Shown here: positions 43,611-53,596 of the stretch, in pieces
Layout: the number at the start of each line of letters is the position of its first letter
Numbering within the stretch: the stretch's first letter is position 1
Source of the DNA: Lithodes maja
Taxonomy: Eukaryota; Arthropoda; Malacostraca; Decapoda; Lithodidae
Length of the DNA: 64,000 nt
Assembly: GCA_037953745.1 (NCBI GenBank)
Contig: JBAKBP010003060.1
Coordinates: forward strand, 1-64,000
Reading direction: 5' to 3'
Notes under the pieces: generated by a model
Databases searched by the model: none
Seen by the model: the letters and a program-made list of their open reading frames with translations, nothing else
What the model was told of the DNA's origin: nothing
Made by a program: the position numbers and the translations under genes

Positions 43611-43930
43611 TTGATGGTTTCAATGACGTAAAAGCTCTAGCAAATTTAACGCCGGAATTAGATAAAATTCCGATTCGAGACCAATCCGGCAACCCAGTGC
43701 TGCAGATTGTGGAGTACAAAGGAGTACAAAGGTACAAAGGAAATCAAGCAACAACAGATCCAGTGACCCTTCTAGGTTGCTTGTCCTCCAAAACACTGAG
43801 GATCAAGTGTCCAAACAGTGGTTTAGAGTGGGTAAGGGAACATTGGAAAGGGAATTACTGCCCTGGAACTAATGTCCGTGGCAGGATTAGGAAGTTAGTA
43901 GGGGACAGATGGGTTAGTAACTGAGGGGGG
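43611..43930 (+). other. Unassigned 320 bp segment with an open frame
   Basis: A plus frame from about 43565 to 43924 is open for 119 codons, with a Cys/Trp-rich end (WVREHWKGNYCPGTNVRGRI). I do not recognise it. It may be an unrelated transposon gene fragment or antisense of the CR1/L2 3' region. Confidence 0.3.
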
Positions 43931-43942
43931 GATAAAATAAAG

Positions 43943-46822
43943 TTATTCATTTACAAACGCAGTCAGTCGCGGGTTTGATGCGAGATATTTGTCTAGGCGG
44001 AGTTTAAATGAATCAACGGTGATGCAGTCTATAACGTTTCGGGGAAGCCCATTCCACAAGTTGACAACTCGATTGAAGAAGAAATTCTTAGATTCGTGCG
44101 AGTTAAAAGATTTACCAATAATTTTACAACCGTTTCCCCGCGTGTAATTAGATTGGTCGATAGTGAAGTACTTACTACAGTTCATATTGTCGATGCCTTT
44201 GATGATTTTGAACACTTGAATTAAGTCGCCTCTTAATCTGCGCTGGGTTAAAGGAAATAGATTTAATTCTCTAAGACGCTCTTCGTATGGTTTGTTCTTT
44301 AGGCTAGGTATCATTTTGGTAACTCTACGTTGAACTCGTTCTAGCTTGTTTATATCTTTTTGGTAATAAGGGCACCAGGATTGAACGCAGTATTCCAGAA
44401 GAGGGCGGACTAAGGAATTGTAAAGGGTTAGGATAACTTCTTTGGATTTATGCTCAAATGACCTGCCTATAAAGCCAATTATTTTGTTTGCCTTCTTAAC
44501 AACTTCTGAACATTGTTGACTCGGTTTTAGGTTACTCGATATTGTTACTCCCAGATCGGTTTCTCTGTTTACATTCTTAAGCTGAGTGCCATTCATCGAA
44601 TAGTTTGCTTTCTCATTTAGGTATCCGATATGTAGTACTTTACATTTATCCGCATTGAAACTCATTTGCCAAATTTGGGCCCAACATGACAATTTATCTA
44701 GATTGTGTTGCATATCGTCAACTTGTTCTTTTGAGAGTACGATATTTGCAATTTTTGTATCGTCAGCAAATTTTGAGATTGTACAGGTGAGACCCTCATC
44801 TATGTCGTTGATGTAAATTAGAAAGAGAATTGGTCCTAGTACCGATCCCTGGGGTACCCCGCTACTTACATTGGTCCATTTTGATGCCTTACCGTTTATG
44901 ACTACTCTTTGCTTTCTGTCGCTGAGCCAATTTTCTATCCATTTCAACACACCGTCTTGTATTCCATGCGCTTTTAGTTTTAGCAGTAAACGTTTGTGGG
45001 GAACTTTGTCAAAGGCCTTTTGAAAATCAAGGTATATAATATCTACAGCTTTACTCTCATCGTAGAGGTTGAGGATATCGTGGAAGAAGTCTAAGAGGTT
45101 TGTTAAACAGGAACGTTTTTTACGAAAGCCGTGTTGAGTATCTTTAAGTATGTTATTTTCCTCTAAGTGATTTACGAGTCTGTCTCTTATGACCGTTTCT
45201 AGCATTTTACATACAACTGAGGTTAAGCTAATTGGACGATAGTTACTGGATAGGGATTTGCTGCCTTTTTTGAATATCGGTGTTACGTTGGCTAGCTTCC
45301 ACTGATCGGGCATAGTTCCAGACTGCAAGGATTTATTGAATAGTAATGTCAGTGGTTTAGAGAGCTCATCCTTAGCTTCCTTTAGAACTCTAGGCGAGAT
45401 TGTATCAGGTCCAGGCGTTTTATTTACCTTGAGTTTATCTAAACAATTCAATACTTCTCTCTCTGTAACGGTGATATTGCTTAAAACATCTGAATTATCA
45501 ATCTGAATCGGCGATGGTGTAGGGATATCACTGAGGTCTTCTGTTGTAAAAACTGATGCAAAGAAGGTATTGAGGGCATTACTCATTTGTTCTTCGTCTT
45601 TGGTGTATTCTCCATTTTCATCGACTAACGGTCCAACAGTTGAAGTAACTACTTTTTTCTTTCTGATATAACTATAGAATTCTTTCGGGTTTGTTTTACT
45701 TTGATTCGCAATATGTAACTCTAAGGTCTTTTTACTTTGCTTAATTAACTTTTTGGCTTTGCGTCGTAGCTCTACAAATTTCAGCCGTTCTTCGTCATTT
45801 TGTGAGGATTTTAATCTATCATTAGCAAATTTTTTAGCAAGCAGGCAGTTTGAAATATCTTTATTCCACCATTTGGGCTTATTATTATGGCCTGGACGCC
45901 GAGTTTTCGATGGTATGCAGTCTTGCACTGCTTTTAGGTAAGTGGCTTCGAATAACTTCCAAGATGTATTTATGTCGTTATTGTGAATTAAAAAGCTCCA
46001 GTCAGTTTCTTTAAACATAGCTCTAAGTTTAGGAAAGTTTGCTTTCTTGAAATTAGGGACTTTTTCGATGCTACTATTTGGTTCGTTACTAGTAAAGTTT
46101 AAAGTGAAAGTTATCGTATGATGGTCGCTGTTACTGAATTCATCACCAACATTCAAATTCTCTATTAATTCTTCTTTTGTTGCAAGTACAATGTCAAGAA
46201 CGTTATTACCACGGGTCGGCGTTCCAACAAATTGATAAAGCGAACTCTCTTGCAAGTTCGTATACAAGTCATGTCCGGAGTGTGAAGTAAGAGTATCGCC
46301 CCACTGGGTCACAGGTAAATTAAAGTCACCAAAAATTACGGTATCTTGTGAGTTACTTACATCTGCAATTTGTTCGTAAATTTCTCGGTCAGTTTGCACT
46401 GATTGAGCTGGAGGTCTGTATATTAATGCAAGTATTATTTTGGTACCTTTATTATTCTTTATTAGCACAAAAGATGCGTCGACGTTCACAATTTGAGGTT
46501 TTGACAAGAGGGTAGGGTTAAGACTTTCTTTGATATAAAGTAAAACGCCACCTCCATTTCGATTTATTCGGCTTTTCTCAAACATTACATAACCGGGAAG
46601 TGAATACTCTGCTAAAAAGTCTCTATCTTCTGTATTGAGCCAAGATTCTGTTATGCCAATCACATCATAATTTTCTGTAAACACTAGCTCCTCTAAATCT
46701 GAAAATTTATTGCGTATGCTACGAGCGTTTGCATAGAAAACCTTTAAATTTGTTATTTTAGAACTCACGGAACGCGCTTTAATAATATTTTTGGTTCTTG
46801 TCGGATCTACATTTATGTTCAT
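43943..46822 (-). CDS. LINE ORF2: endonuclease and reverse transcriptase
   Basis: This is a 959-residue open frame. Residues 25-240 are an AP-type endonuclease: NARSIRNK, ITESWLN with the catalytic Glu, IFGDFNLP, and SNSDHHTI near the end. RT spans about residues 480-760 with YRPISLTSVVCKMLE, LDFQKAFDKVPH, GVPQGSVLGPILF and FADDTKI (FADD at 685-688). The C-terminus has the RRLRGDLIQVFKI and NFFFNRVVNLWNGLP blocks usual in CR1/L2 elements. It nicks genomic DNA and copies the LINE RNA in place. Length and completeness are normal for the family, with no internal stop. The start is the first Met after ORF1. Confidence 0.95.
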   Translation of the reverse strand: MNINVDPTRTKNIIKARSVSSKITNLKVFYANARSIRNKFSDLEELVFTENYDVIGITESWLNTEDRDFLAEYSLPGYVMFEKSRINRNGGGVLLYIKESLNPTLLSKPQIVNVDASFVLIKNNKGTKIILALIYRPPAQSVQTDREIYEQIADVSNSQDTVIFGDFNLPVTQWGDTLTSHSGHDLYTNLQESSLYQFVGTPTRGNNVLDIVLATKEELIENLNVGDEFSNSDHHTITFTLNFTSNEPNSSIEKVPNFKKANFPKLRAMFKETDWSFLIHNNDINTSWKLFEATYLKAVQDCIPSKTRRPGHNNKPKWWNKDISNCLLAKKFANDRLKSSQNDEERLKFVELRRKAKKLIKQSKKTLELHIANQSKTNPKEFYSYIRKKKVVTSTVGPLVDENGEYTKDEEQMSNALNTFFASVFTTEDLSDIPTPSPIQIDNSDVLSNITVTEREVLNCLDKLKVNKTPGPDTISPRVLKEAKDELSKPLTLLFNKSLQSGTMPDQWKLANVTPIFKKGSKSLSSNYRPISLTSVVCKMLETVIRDRLVNHLEENNILKDTQHGFRKKRSCLTNLLDFFHDILNLYDESKAVDIIYLDFQKAFDKVPHKRLLLKLKAHGIQDGVLKWIENWLSDRKQRVVINGKASKWTNVSSGVPQGSVLGPILFLIYINDIDEGLTCTISKFADDTKIANIVLSKEQVDDMQHNLDKLSCWAQIWQMSFNADKCKVLHIGYLNEKANYSMNGTQLKNVNRETDLGVTISSNLKPSQQCSEVVKKANKIIGFIGRSFEHKSKEVILTLYNSLVRPLLEYCVQSWCPYYQKDINKLERVQRRVTKMIPSLKNKPYEERLRELNLFPLTQRRLRGDLIQVFKIIKGIDNMNCSKYFTIDQSNYTRGNGCKIIGKSFNSHESKNFFFNRVVNLWNGLPRNVIDCITVDSFKLRLDKYLASNPRLTAFVNE

Positions 46823-46905
46823 GGCTGTCCTCGGTCCTCGCTGTCTCTGGTCCTTATCGCTGGTGGTCCTCGGTTGCCTCTGTGTTTTTCTTGGCGTTGG
46901 ATGAT

Positions 46906-47664
46906 TTATGTCACTGCTGCTTCTTCTCGGATGGCGTTTTTTGATCCATGGCTGCGGACTGCTTCGTGTAGGAGACGACCCATGCGTGCTGAACCCACAA
47001 GGTTTAGATGAGTGCCATCCTTGCGGAACAGAGTAGGCTGGTTGTAGAAGTTGTCCCAGAGGTTGATGAATTCAACTTCTTCCCTCAGACACAAATGTTT
47101 TAGTCGGCTATTTGTGCTGAAGGCCTTGTCGTAGAATTTGTCAGGTGCGTCGATCTTGGGGAGAATGCCTGAGATGATGTTATTCCTTGACTTGTTTTTG
47201 TAGTGCTGGATCATCTTGCGATATTTCTCCATCAACTCTTCGGATCTGGTGCGCATGACGTCATTTGAACCAGCATGGATGACAAAAAGGGTATTTTCAT
47301 TTGCATCCTTTGTGGTATCTTCGAAGGCTTCCACAATGTCGTCCAGTCCAGCTCCTGGGATGCAAAATCTTTTTCGTTGAATTGGGACTCTGTCGCAGAA
47401 CTCTTCGACCTGTCCTCGTAGGATGGAATCTCCAACGAGCCTGGTCTCTTCTGGTTCGTCTTCCATCTCTACCAATATCTCAAATCTGTTTGACATTGTG
47501 ACTGGTAGATGAGACCTTTTCTGCGTTGGCCGTGCACCGTTCCTCACTGGTGTAAATCCGTGGAGGTCGGCACAGGGCCCTGGGTTGAATGGGCGGCAGA
47601 GGCACACCAATTTGCTTGCACGATCACGACTAAGTCTTCCCATCAAATTCCCCAAGAACGGCAC
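46906..47664 (-). CDS. LINE ORF1 with SGNH-esterase-like domain
   Basis: A 252-residue frame upstream of ORF2. Residues about 75-240 show the SGNH-hydrolase blocks: VGDSILRG (block I Ser), FVIHAGSNDV (block III Asn) and DGTHLNLVGS (block V Asp and His). An esterase domain in ORF1 is known in CR1-group LINEs, where the protein is thought to bind RNA and perhaps membranes or lipids. The putative catalytic Ser, Asp and His are all present. The N-terminal 70 residues are basic and Cys-poor. Confidence 0.85.
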   Translation of the reverse strand: MPFLGNLMGRLSRDRASKLVCLCRPFNPGPCADLHGFTPVRNGARPTQKRSHLPVTMSNRFEILVEMEDEPEETRLVGDSILRGQVEEFCDRVPIQRKRFCIPGAGLDDIVEAFEDTTKDANENTLFVIHAGSNDVMRTRSEELMEKYRKMIQHYKNKSRNNIISGILPKIDAPDKFYDKAFSTNSRLKHLCLREEVEFINLWDNFYNQPTLFRKDGTHLNLVGSARMGRLLHEAVRSHGSKNAIREEAAVT

Positions 47665-47670
47665 AGCTGG

Positions 47671-48393
47671 TGTTCACTGCCCGTCGCTATAGCCGGGGGT
47701 ATACCTAAATCTTTGCTTGAATTCCTCTCTGCCCCTAAGTTGTCATTATGGGAAATTCAAGACCCTTTTTCTAGTCAGCTTGATAAAGACTATAAATTGA
47801 GGCAAAAGGCTTTGAGGCTGTTGTCTCAGTTTTTGCTCAGTCGCCAGATCGCAGAGTCACTGGTCAGGACGACTGCAGCAGTAACTGATTCGCACGCTAA
47901 GAAGACTCTGTCTCTTTCTAGGCGTCTAGTTCTCCAGAACTCTGTTCAATCACTTGGGGACATCAGGGTCTCCTTCTTGGAGGCAGTCCGTGCTCGTCAG
48001 GACTTAAGAGTTTATCTGGTGAAAAAGTTGCCGGTAGAGATTGGGCGCCGCTTAGTTCTTTCCCCAGTCTTAACCCCTAATCTTGTGTGCCACGATACTT
48101 GGAGGACTGTGTTTAGCCTCGTAGACTTTGCTAGACAGACTGCCTCCACGGCGCAGAAAGAGTCGCCTAAATTGATTAAGCCAAAATTTAGTCAGAAGAG
48201 TCACCCAAGTGGGACTAAGATTTTTCTGAAATTCAAAACCCCTTCCGTGCCCGGAAGCAGTAAGTCTATCAAGAGTAATCAACAGGGTAAGAGTTCGGGT
48301 AAGTGGTACATAGGTCAGACTAAAAGTAAGCCAGGACAGGAGTCACGGCCACCCTCTACCAGCCAGCCGTCTACACCAACCACATCCCAGTAA
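47671..48393 (+). pseudogene. DIRS-element gag-like region, 5' truncated
   Basis: The open frame is joined to LINE sequence near 47670 and runs to 48393. It has helical stretches (FSSQLDKDYKLRQKALRLLS, then ESLVRTTAAVTDSHAKKTL) and a basic, Ser/Pro-rich C-terminus. This matches the first ORF of DIRS-type elements in position and character, just before the DIRS RT. The true start is missing because the CR1/L2 LINE cuts it. Confidence 0.6.
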
Positions 48394-48479
48394 AAAAACT
48401 AGTCTACCACAAAACTCTCTCACTCCCGGGGCCCATGACGGGCGAGTTGGATTAGAGCGTAGTTCTGCCGGACAAGTCC

Positions 48480-49660
48480 AGTTGCATGACTGGATCATTC
48501 CGGACGTGTCACCGGGCTTGGTCTCGGCGGACTTGGGCACGGACAGTGGTATGCAAGGGCATCACTTGGCGGAGGCTCCGACGGCCTCGTTTACGTCAAC
48601 CTTTAGAAGTCAACCATGTGTCTTTAGAGGTGGAGTCACTAGTCCAAGAAATTATAACCAAGCATATCATTGTCCCGGTCAATCTAACTTGCCCAGTTTA
48701 CACGTCCAGATTTGTTCTCGTGCCAAAGAGGGACATTGCTCAGATGAGACCGGTCGTAGACTTGTCTCACCTGAATAACTATATTCACAACCCATCATTC
48801 AAGATGCTCACTGTGAATCAGATCAGGTTAACACTTCTGCCGCAAGGTTGGATGTGTTGGATGTCCAAGTAAACAAAAGGTTCCAAAAATTCCTCGCAAT
48901 GAGGATCGAGCATCAGACTTATGTCTTTCAACGGATGCCTTTCGGTCTGAACACTGTGCCGAGAATTTTCACCAAATTAGTCCGACAGGCTCTGTTACGG
49001 TACCGCTATCAAACCAAGGGGTCACGATCATGTGGTATCTAGACGACTGGCTGGTGGTAGCAGAATCCGAGATACAATGCCTCAATCATGTCAATTCCAT
49101 TCTACACCATGTCAAATCAATATCAACTTGGCGAAGTCGAATCTTGTCCCAACAAGGGTAATTTAGTGGGTAGGGTTGATGTGGGATACAACACACCTAA
49201 CCCTCAGTCAGAGTTTGGACAATCGGAACAGGTTCCGCAAGACACTGTTTCTTTTTCTTCACAGTCTGACTACCACGAGGAAGGTGTGGGAGTCTCTCAT
49301 CGGCTCTCTCAACTGGATTCAACTTACTGTGAAGTTGGGCCGGTTGAAAGTAAAGAGGTTAATCTTGGAGGGAAACAGATATTTTCCACTTTTGCTGGCG
49401 GAAAAGTCGTGGCGAATCCCAAAATGAATCCACAACTTACTAGCGGTCTGGTCAAGGCCAGAAACATTGCATTCAATTATGACGTGAACTTCTCCTCCGC
49501 CTACGGTATGGGTGGATACCGATGCTTCAGGGACATTGGGTTGGGGTTATCAGTCAAACCTCGGGCATCAAGGTCAGGGTCTTTGGTCCCAATCCAAGGA
49601 GTTTCACATCAATGCAAAAGAGTTACTAGTTCCCTTATTTTTCCTTCAGGCTCAAAATAG
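48480..49660 (+). pseudogene. DIRS-type reverse transcriptase and RNase H (decayed)
   Basis: Motifs appear in several frames: ITKHIIVPVN and FVLVPKRDIAQMRPVVDLSH (about 48650-48765), VNKRFQKFLAMRIEHQTYVF and RMPFGLNTVPRIFTKLV (48870-48985), WYLDDWLVVAE (about 49031) and the RNase H start MDTDASGTLGWGYQ (about 49512). The YLDDW form of the catalytic box is typical of DIRS/Ngaro elements. At least four frame changes interrupt it, so no protein is made. Confidence 0.75.
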
Positions 49661-49986
49661 TAGAATGGGCAAAATAGTAGAATGGGCGCTCAAGCAAACC
49701 GTCTTTCAAAAGATGATTGCAGAGCCATACCGTCCACAAGTGGACTTGTTCGCATCAGAGGAGAATCACAGACTCCCTCTCTTCCTCACCCGCCGGAAAG
49801 TAACTCCGGCGGGGGGACCAGACGCATTGCTGATGGACTGGAACAGGTGGAATTCCATCTATCTGTTTCCGCCACCAGACACTTCAATCATGTGTCAAGT
49901 AGTTCACAAACTACGGGATTATCGGGGCATAGTCTCGCTGATCGCGCCCCTGTGGCCAGCTCAAGTGTGGTACCCCAGTTGAAGAT
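49661..49986 (+). pseudogene. DIRS RT/RH C-terminal linker
   Basis: One frame (49512-49982) continues with VDLFASEENHRLPLFLTRRK and LIAPLWPAQVWYP, conserved blocks between RNase H and recombinase in DIRS-like elements. It overlaps the start of the recombinase frame region and ends at 49982. Confidence 0.65.
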
Positions 49987-51054
49987 GTGGTGCGAGAACC
50001 CGGTGTCGCTCCCGATCTCGTACTTCCACTTAGAGGCAATTGGCGACCTAAAGACCTAGCTGACTTTTGCATTGTGGACATTCAAAAGGCCAAATGGTCG
50101 AAACCCTATAGGGCTAGTGTAACTAATAAATTCATTAATCAGTACACTCTTTCCACCAGACGTCAGTATCAATCACACTGGAAGGCGTTTACTACTTGGA
50201 TAGTGGAAGCTGACCAGACTGAAGCGTCAGTATCTTTAATTTTCAAATACCTGGACTATCTATTTGAACAAAAAGGCTTGTCAGTTGTCACACTAAAGGA
50301 TGACATGACCGCTATTAGGGGACCATATTTTTACTTAACTGATCTCTCAGTACCACAAGCGGAGGAGAAGGGTTTCATGCGTGCATGTTTCAAGCTTCGC
50401 CCACCACCACGTCAGTTCATGCCTACCTGGTCACTTGACAAAGCCTTGTCATTACTAAATTCTCAGAAATATAGTCACAATCCTACTTTTGATTTGATCT
50501 TAAAGAAGGCTGTGTTCCTTATGGCCTTGGCTACAGGAAACCGGGTATCTGACCTGGCGGCAATGAGCAACGAACCGAATTGTCTCAGGTTTGGACGGCG
50601 CAACGTCAATGTTCAAATTGCGCCGTCACCTAACTTTATAGCGAAAATCGAGCACAGTGAGAACGTTTTTACGGAATTCGAAGTTCCGGCGCTAAAGAGA
50701 GTAGAATCGCACCATAAATTATGCCCGGTGAAATCTTTACTGACTTATATGAGAGTATCCTTGCCTAACCAACCGGTGGCTCTCTGGGTAAATAGAACAG
50801 GTAAACACGTTACGAAGTGGCATTTAGCAGCTTTACTCGTTGATGTGATCAGGGAAAGCAACCCGGGAACCGTGGAACGTGCACATGACATTCGGAAATG
50901 GGCCGTCTCACTTAGGTTCTTGAAGAATTTTTCTGTCACAGATATTCAGCAGACGCAATTATGGGCGTCCAATCACACCTTCCTAACGCATTACCTGTCT
51001 ATTACACTAGATAAACCAAGCATGGTCTGTGTCGCATTGAGACAGCGGGTCTGA
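49987..51054 (+). CDS. DIRS tyrosine recombinase (open frame)
   Basis: 355 residues remain open. An N-terminal core-binding part (STRRQYQSHWKAFTTWI, about residues 55-71) precedes a catalytic domain with R186 in ATGNRVSDLA, H300 and R303 in AHDIRKW, and Y336 in FLTHYLS. These are the R-H-R-Y residues of tyrosine recombinases. DIRS elements use this enzyme instead of an integrase and insert without target duplication. The frame start is uncertain; it may begin by a frame change from the RT part. Since RT upstream is broken, the element is not autonomous. Confidence 0.85.
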   Translation: MVREPGVAPDLVLPLRGNWRPKDLADFCIVDIQKAKWSKPYRASVTNKFINQYTLSTRRQYQSHWKAFTTWIVEADQTEASVSLIFKYLDYLFEQKGLSVVTLKDDMTAIRGPYFYLTDLSVPQAEEKGFMRACFKLRPPPRQFMPTWSLDKALSLLNSQKYSHNPTFDLILKKAVFLMALATGNRVSDLAAMSNEPNCLRFGRRNVNVQIAPSPNFIAKIEHSENVFTEFEVPALKRVESHHKLCPVKSLLTYMRVSLPNQPVALWVNRTGKHVTKWHLAALLVDVIRESNPGTVERAHDIRKWAVSLRFLKNFSVTDIQQTQLWASNHTFLTHYLSITLDKPSMVCVALRQRV

Positions 51055-51662
51055 TGGTCTGGTGCTCTTTATGATTAATTGTTAGTTTTAAGGAGAAGGA
51101 GGGGAGGGGGGGGGGGGAGGATGTAATAGCTAAGACCCTCAGCCCCGCCGGACATGGTTGTAAGTGCGCAGATGCACTGTGATATCCTTGTTCTCAGAAG
51201 ACTGGAAGTACAGTCAAGAGAAAAATTTTGTATTGTAAATACATCACCAAATATTTTGTGATACTCATTATCATAAGGTTACTCAGGAACTTGCATTATG
51301 GTTACGAGTAAGATATATTTTGTATATGGTATAAGAAGATATATTCATAGACAAAGAATTTATTTTGTTAAACAGTTACAATGTTGTATACATTTAAGTG
51401 ATCTGTTTTTTATATGTGCAATCAATAGATTATATGTTATGCACCTTTTCTACAATTACTATCCCATAATTTTAGAAAATGGTTGCACACAGGTATTTCT
51501 CTAAGTACGCTATCTGTATTATCTTTTATATTTTTATGTATCGTGTATACAAAAATAAAGAAAATTAGAGCTCTATATCGGGTTTAGTCTCATCCTATTG
51601 TTAGTTTGTTAGTGTTTTTTTATATTTGTCACAAATATTCCCCTCCATACTTGAGATATTAG
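51055..51662 (+). other. 3' untranslated part of the DIRS element
   Basis: No coding sequence. A G-run lies at about 51106-51118, and an AATAAAG signal near 51555 could be a polyadenylation site. Confidence 0.5.
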
Positions 51663-51669
51663 GCATATC

Positions 51670-52178
51670 GTCAATGATGAAGGGGCCACTAATTATAGGT
51701 TTGAGCTCCGGAGGGAAGACGGAAAACCTAATATTTAGTAGTGGCCCCGGAATCATTGACGATTCCGGCCCTCCCTTTCATCTCCTCCCCATTCGTCTCT
51801 GATGTTTTCTAAGTTATCTTGATATGTCAGTTAAGGCGGAATGACGCTGGGCGGTTCAGCGTGTGAAGGTAAATCCATGCTATCAACATCCACACGATGG
51901 GAAGCAGAGCAAATTAGTAGTTCTAATATTTTTCTTTTTATTATTTTTTATTAAAAATTTTCGTAGGGAGGTCCCCATTCATAAGAACAATCCCGTAAGT
52001 GATTATGAGCATACGCTTACAATGTTGGTCTCTTAACACTCTGGGGCGGTTGATTTGAACAGCTGAATCTAAGGTTCAAAGAGTGCCATTACTGTATAAG
52101 ACATATCGTCAATGATTCTGGGACCACTACTATTATTAGGTTTTCCTTCATTCCTCCGGGACTCAAACCTATAATTTT
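51670..52178 (+). repeat. DIRS terminal/internal complementary repeats
   Basis: ATCGTCAATGATGAAGGGGC near 51671 pairs with GCCCCGGAATCATTGACGAT near 51744. The stretch 51692-51763 also recurs inverted at about 52104-52176 (CGTCAATGATTCTGGGACCA to GGGACTCAAACCTATAAT). This fits an internal complementary region plus right inverted terminal repeat of a DIRS element. The left terminal repeat is not found in the window. Confidence 0.6.
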
Positions 52179-52547
52179 GAAACATTCCCATTAGACCCAT
52201 GCCCAATCAATGCTTTTCCTCATGAAATGTTCCCTGTCTAAAGTTCATCATAAACAGTATATGTGTACAGTACCAGCTGCTTGTGCAGACGATTGTATGT
52301 AAGGAAATTGTTGAGTGTAATTAATATATCTCTTCAGTTATCCTCCCTTGTAAGCCTCACATAATCTTGGGTATACTCTGATAGGTAAGTTATGTTCTAG
52401 GGAATATTATTTGTTTAGGTACAATGAGCTCTTTCTTTTTGCTTTACTAGGGAATTAGCAAAATTTGAAGCTATGGAGATAAGATAAGAATTTTGTGTTT
52501 GACTACAAATGGTTCTAATTTAATACGATATGACTCTTCCCCTTCAG

Positions 52548-52717
52548 GTGTGATCCGTGACAGGAGTGGCAGTTACGCCGTCAGTATGTGGGTCACATCC
52601 TTCATGTTGTTGTTGGGCTTCATTTTGTGGCTCTTCATGCCCCTCGCTGCTGCACACGACGCCAAGAGGGCCGCTGTACATGACACTAACAAGACCAAGA
52701 CATGCACGACACCATGA
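52548..52717 (+). CDS. Monocarboxylate-transporter-like last coding exon
   Basis: The acceptor CCCTTCAG ends at 52547, and the first two bases complete the Gly codon opened at 7580. The exon then reads VIRDRSGSYAVSMWVTSF and LLLGFILWLFMPLA, the loop with the conserved Arg-Asp and the last helix of MCT proteins. A short polar tail, HDAKRAAVHDTNKTKTCTTP, precedes the stop at 52715-52717. The tail lies at the start of a ~24 bp tandem repeat, so its end is repeat-derived; a one-base shift would extend it by about 30 residues in another frame (to 52805). Confidence 0.8.
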
Positions 52718-52825
52718 GGACTGCTGCACACGACACCATGAGAAATGCTGCACACGACACCATGAGGAATGCTGCACACGATACCAAGAGGGCTACTGTA
52801 CATGACACCAACAAGATCAAGGCGT
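52640..52825. repeat. ~24 bp tandem repeat over the MCT stop codon
   Basis: The unit GCTGCACACGACACCATGAG recurs about five to seven times with changes (CACACGACGCCAAGAGG, TACATGACACTAACAAG). It starts inside the coding tail and continues into the 3' UTR. A short (AAT)n run follows at about 52892-52911. Confidence 0.75.
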
Positions 52826-52959
52826 GCAGTGGCGCCCCTAAGAGCTGATTATTATCAATTATCAATGTCAGTAAAAATAAAAAGCTATAATAATAATAAT
52901 AATAATAATTAAGGTAAAAAAGCCATCCGCCAATCACCGCGCTCCCTTTAACCTTCCCT

Positions 52960-53292
52960 TTAAGGGGAGATATCAACTTGAGGGATTTTTTTCTGGACCC
53001 CTTTCTCCCTCATGTTTAGCCCCATTGCTTCTGAGATTTTAAGACAGTCGCCCCATTAGTTTGTCGATTTTAAAAACTTTCGCTCCATTTCCGTCAATTT
53101 TAAGACCTTTTGTGCAATTTAGGTGTCGATTTTATCCTGGCGAGCGATAGCGAGCCTGTAATTTAAGAGGAACCGGCTTTCAGCCGGGACATTTTTCTAC
53201 CGAAAAATGTACAAATTTATCTTGAAATGGGCTCAAGGGGGTGTAATCTTAAGCTTGATGGATATCTAGAGACCAAACTAAAAACCTCCCCC
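52960..53292 (-). mobile_element. TTAA-ended repeat family 2, copy c (reverse)
   Basis: Starting at TTAAGGGGAGATATCAAC, the segment is the reverse complement of 29543-29912, including the TTTTTCTACCGAAAAATG palindrome and GAGCGATAGCGAGCC. The far end near 53292 is diverged and lacks a clear TTAA. Confidence 0.75.
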
Positions 53293-53596
53293 GAGTTTGA
53301 CGTTTCGGGCCCACCAAGTAAACATGCCACGCCCTCCCGGCCGACCAATCAAAAGCCTCCATTTTCGGAGCTGACGGCTACGCATACCGCTTCGCCTTTA
53401 AACTCGCTCTCGCTCTCTTCACAGGCCGTTTCCTCTGGTTGCCATGGGTCTAATGAATCAGTGCCAGCCCTATACTCCCGTAAGCCACTAAAAGACATTC
53501 GCAACCAGCTTCCAGGAACGTATTATGAAGAGAGAAGAGTGGAGGCGAAGGGTAGGGATATTCAAAGCGCGCGGCCAGAATGTTGCACGGCCGGGC

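Larger units (their letters stand above)
43930..47670 (-). mobile_element. CR1/L2-type LINE with both ORFs open
   Basis: ORF1 (47664-46906) and ORF2 (46822-43943) lie head to tail with an 83 bp gap, then a short 3' end with an AT-rich AATAACTTTATTTTAT stretch. It interrupts the gag-like region of a DIRS element on the right. Both frames are open, so this copy is young. I could not define target duplications. Confidence 0.85.
7581..52547 (+). other. 45 kb MCT intron filled with nested transposons
   Basis: The donor at 7581 (GTATAG) and acceptor at 52546-52547 (CCCTTCAG) join a Gly codon in phase and restore the MCT motif GPLIG-VIRDRSGSY. All other features listed between these points lie inside this intron. 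No further host exon is recognised within it. Confidence 0.75.
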
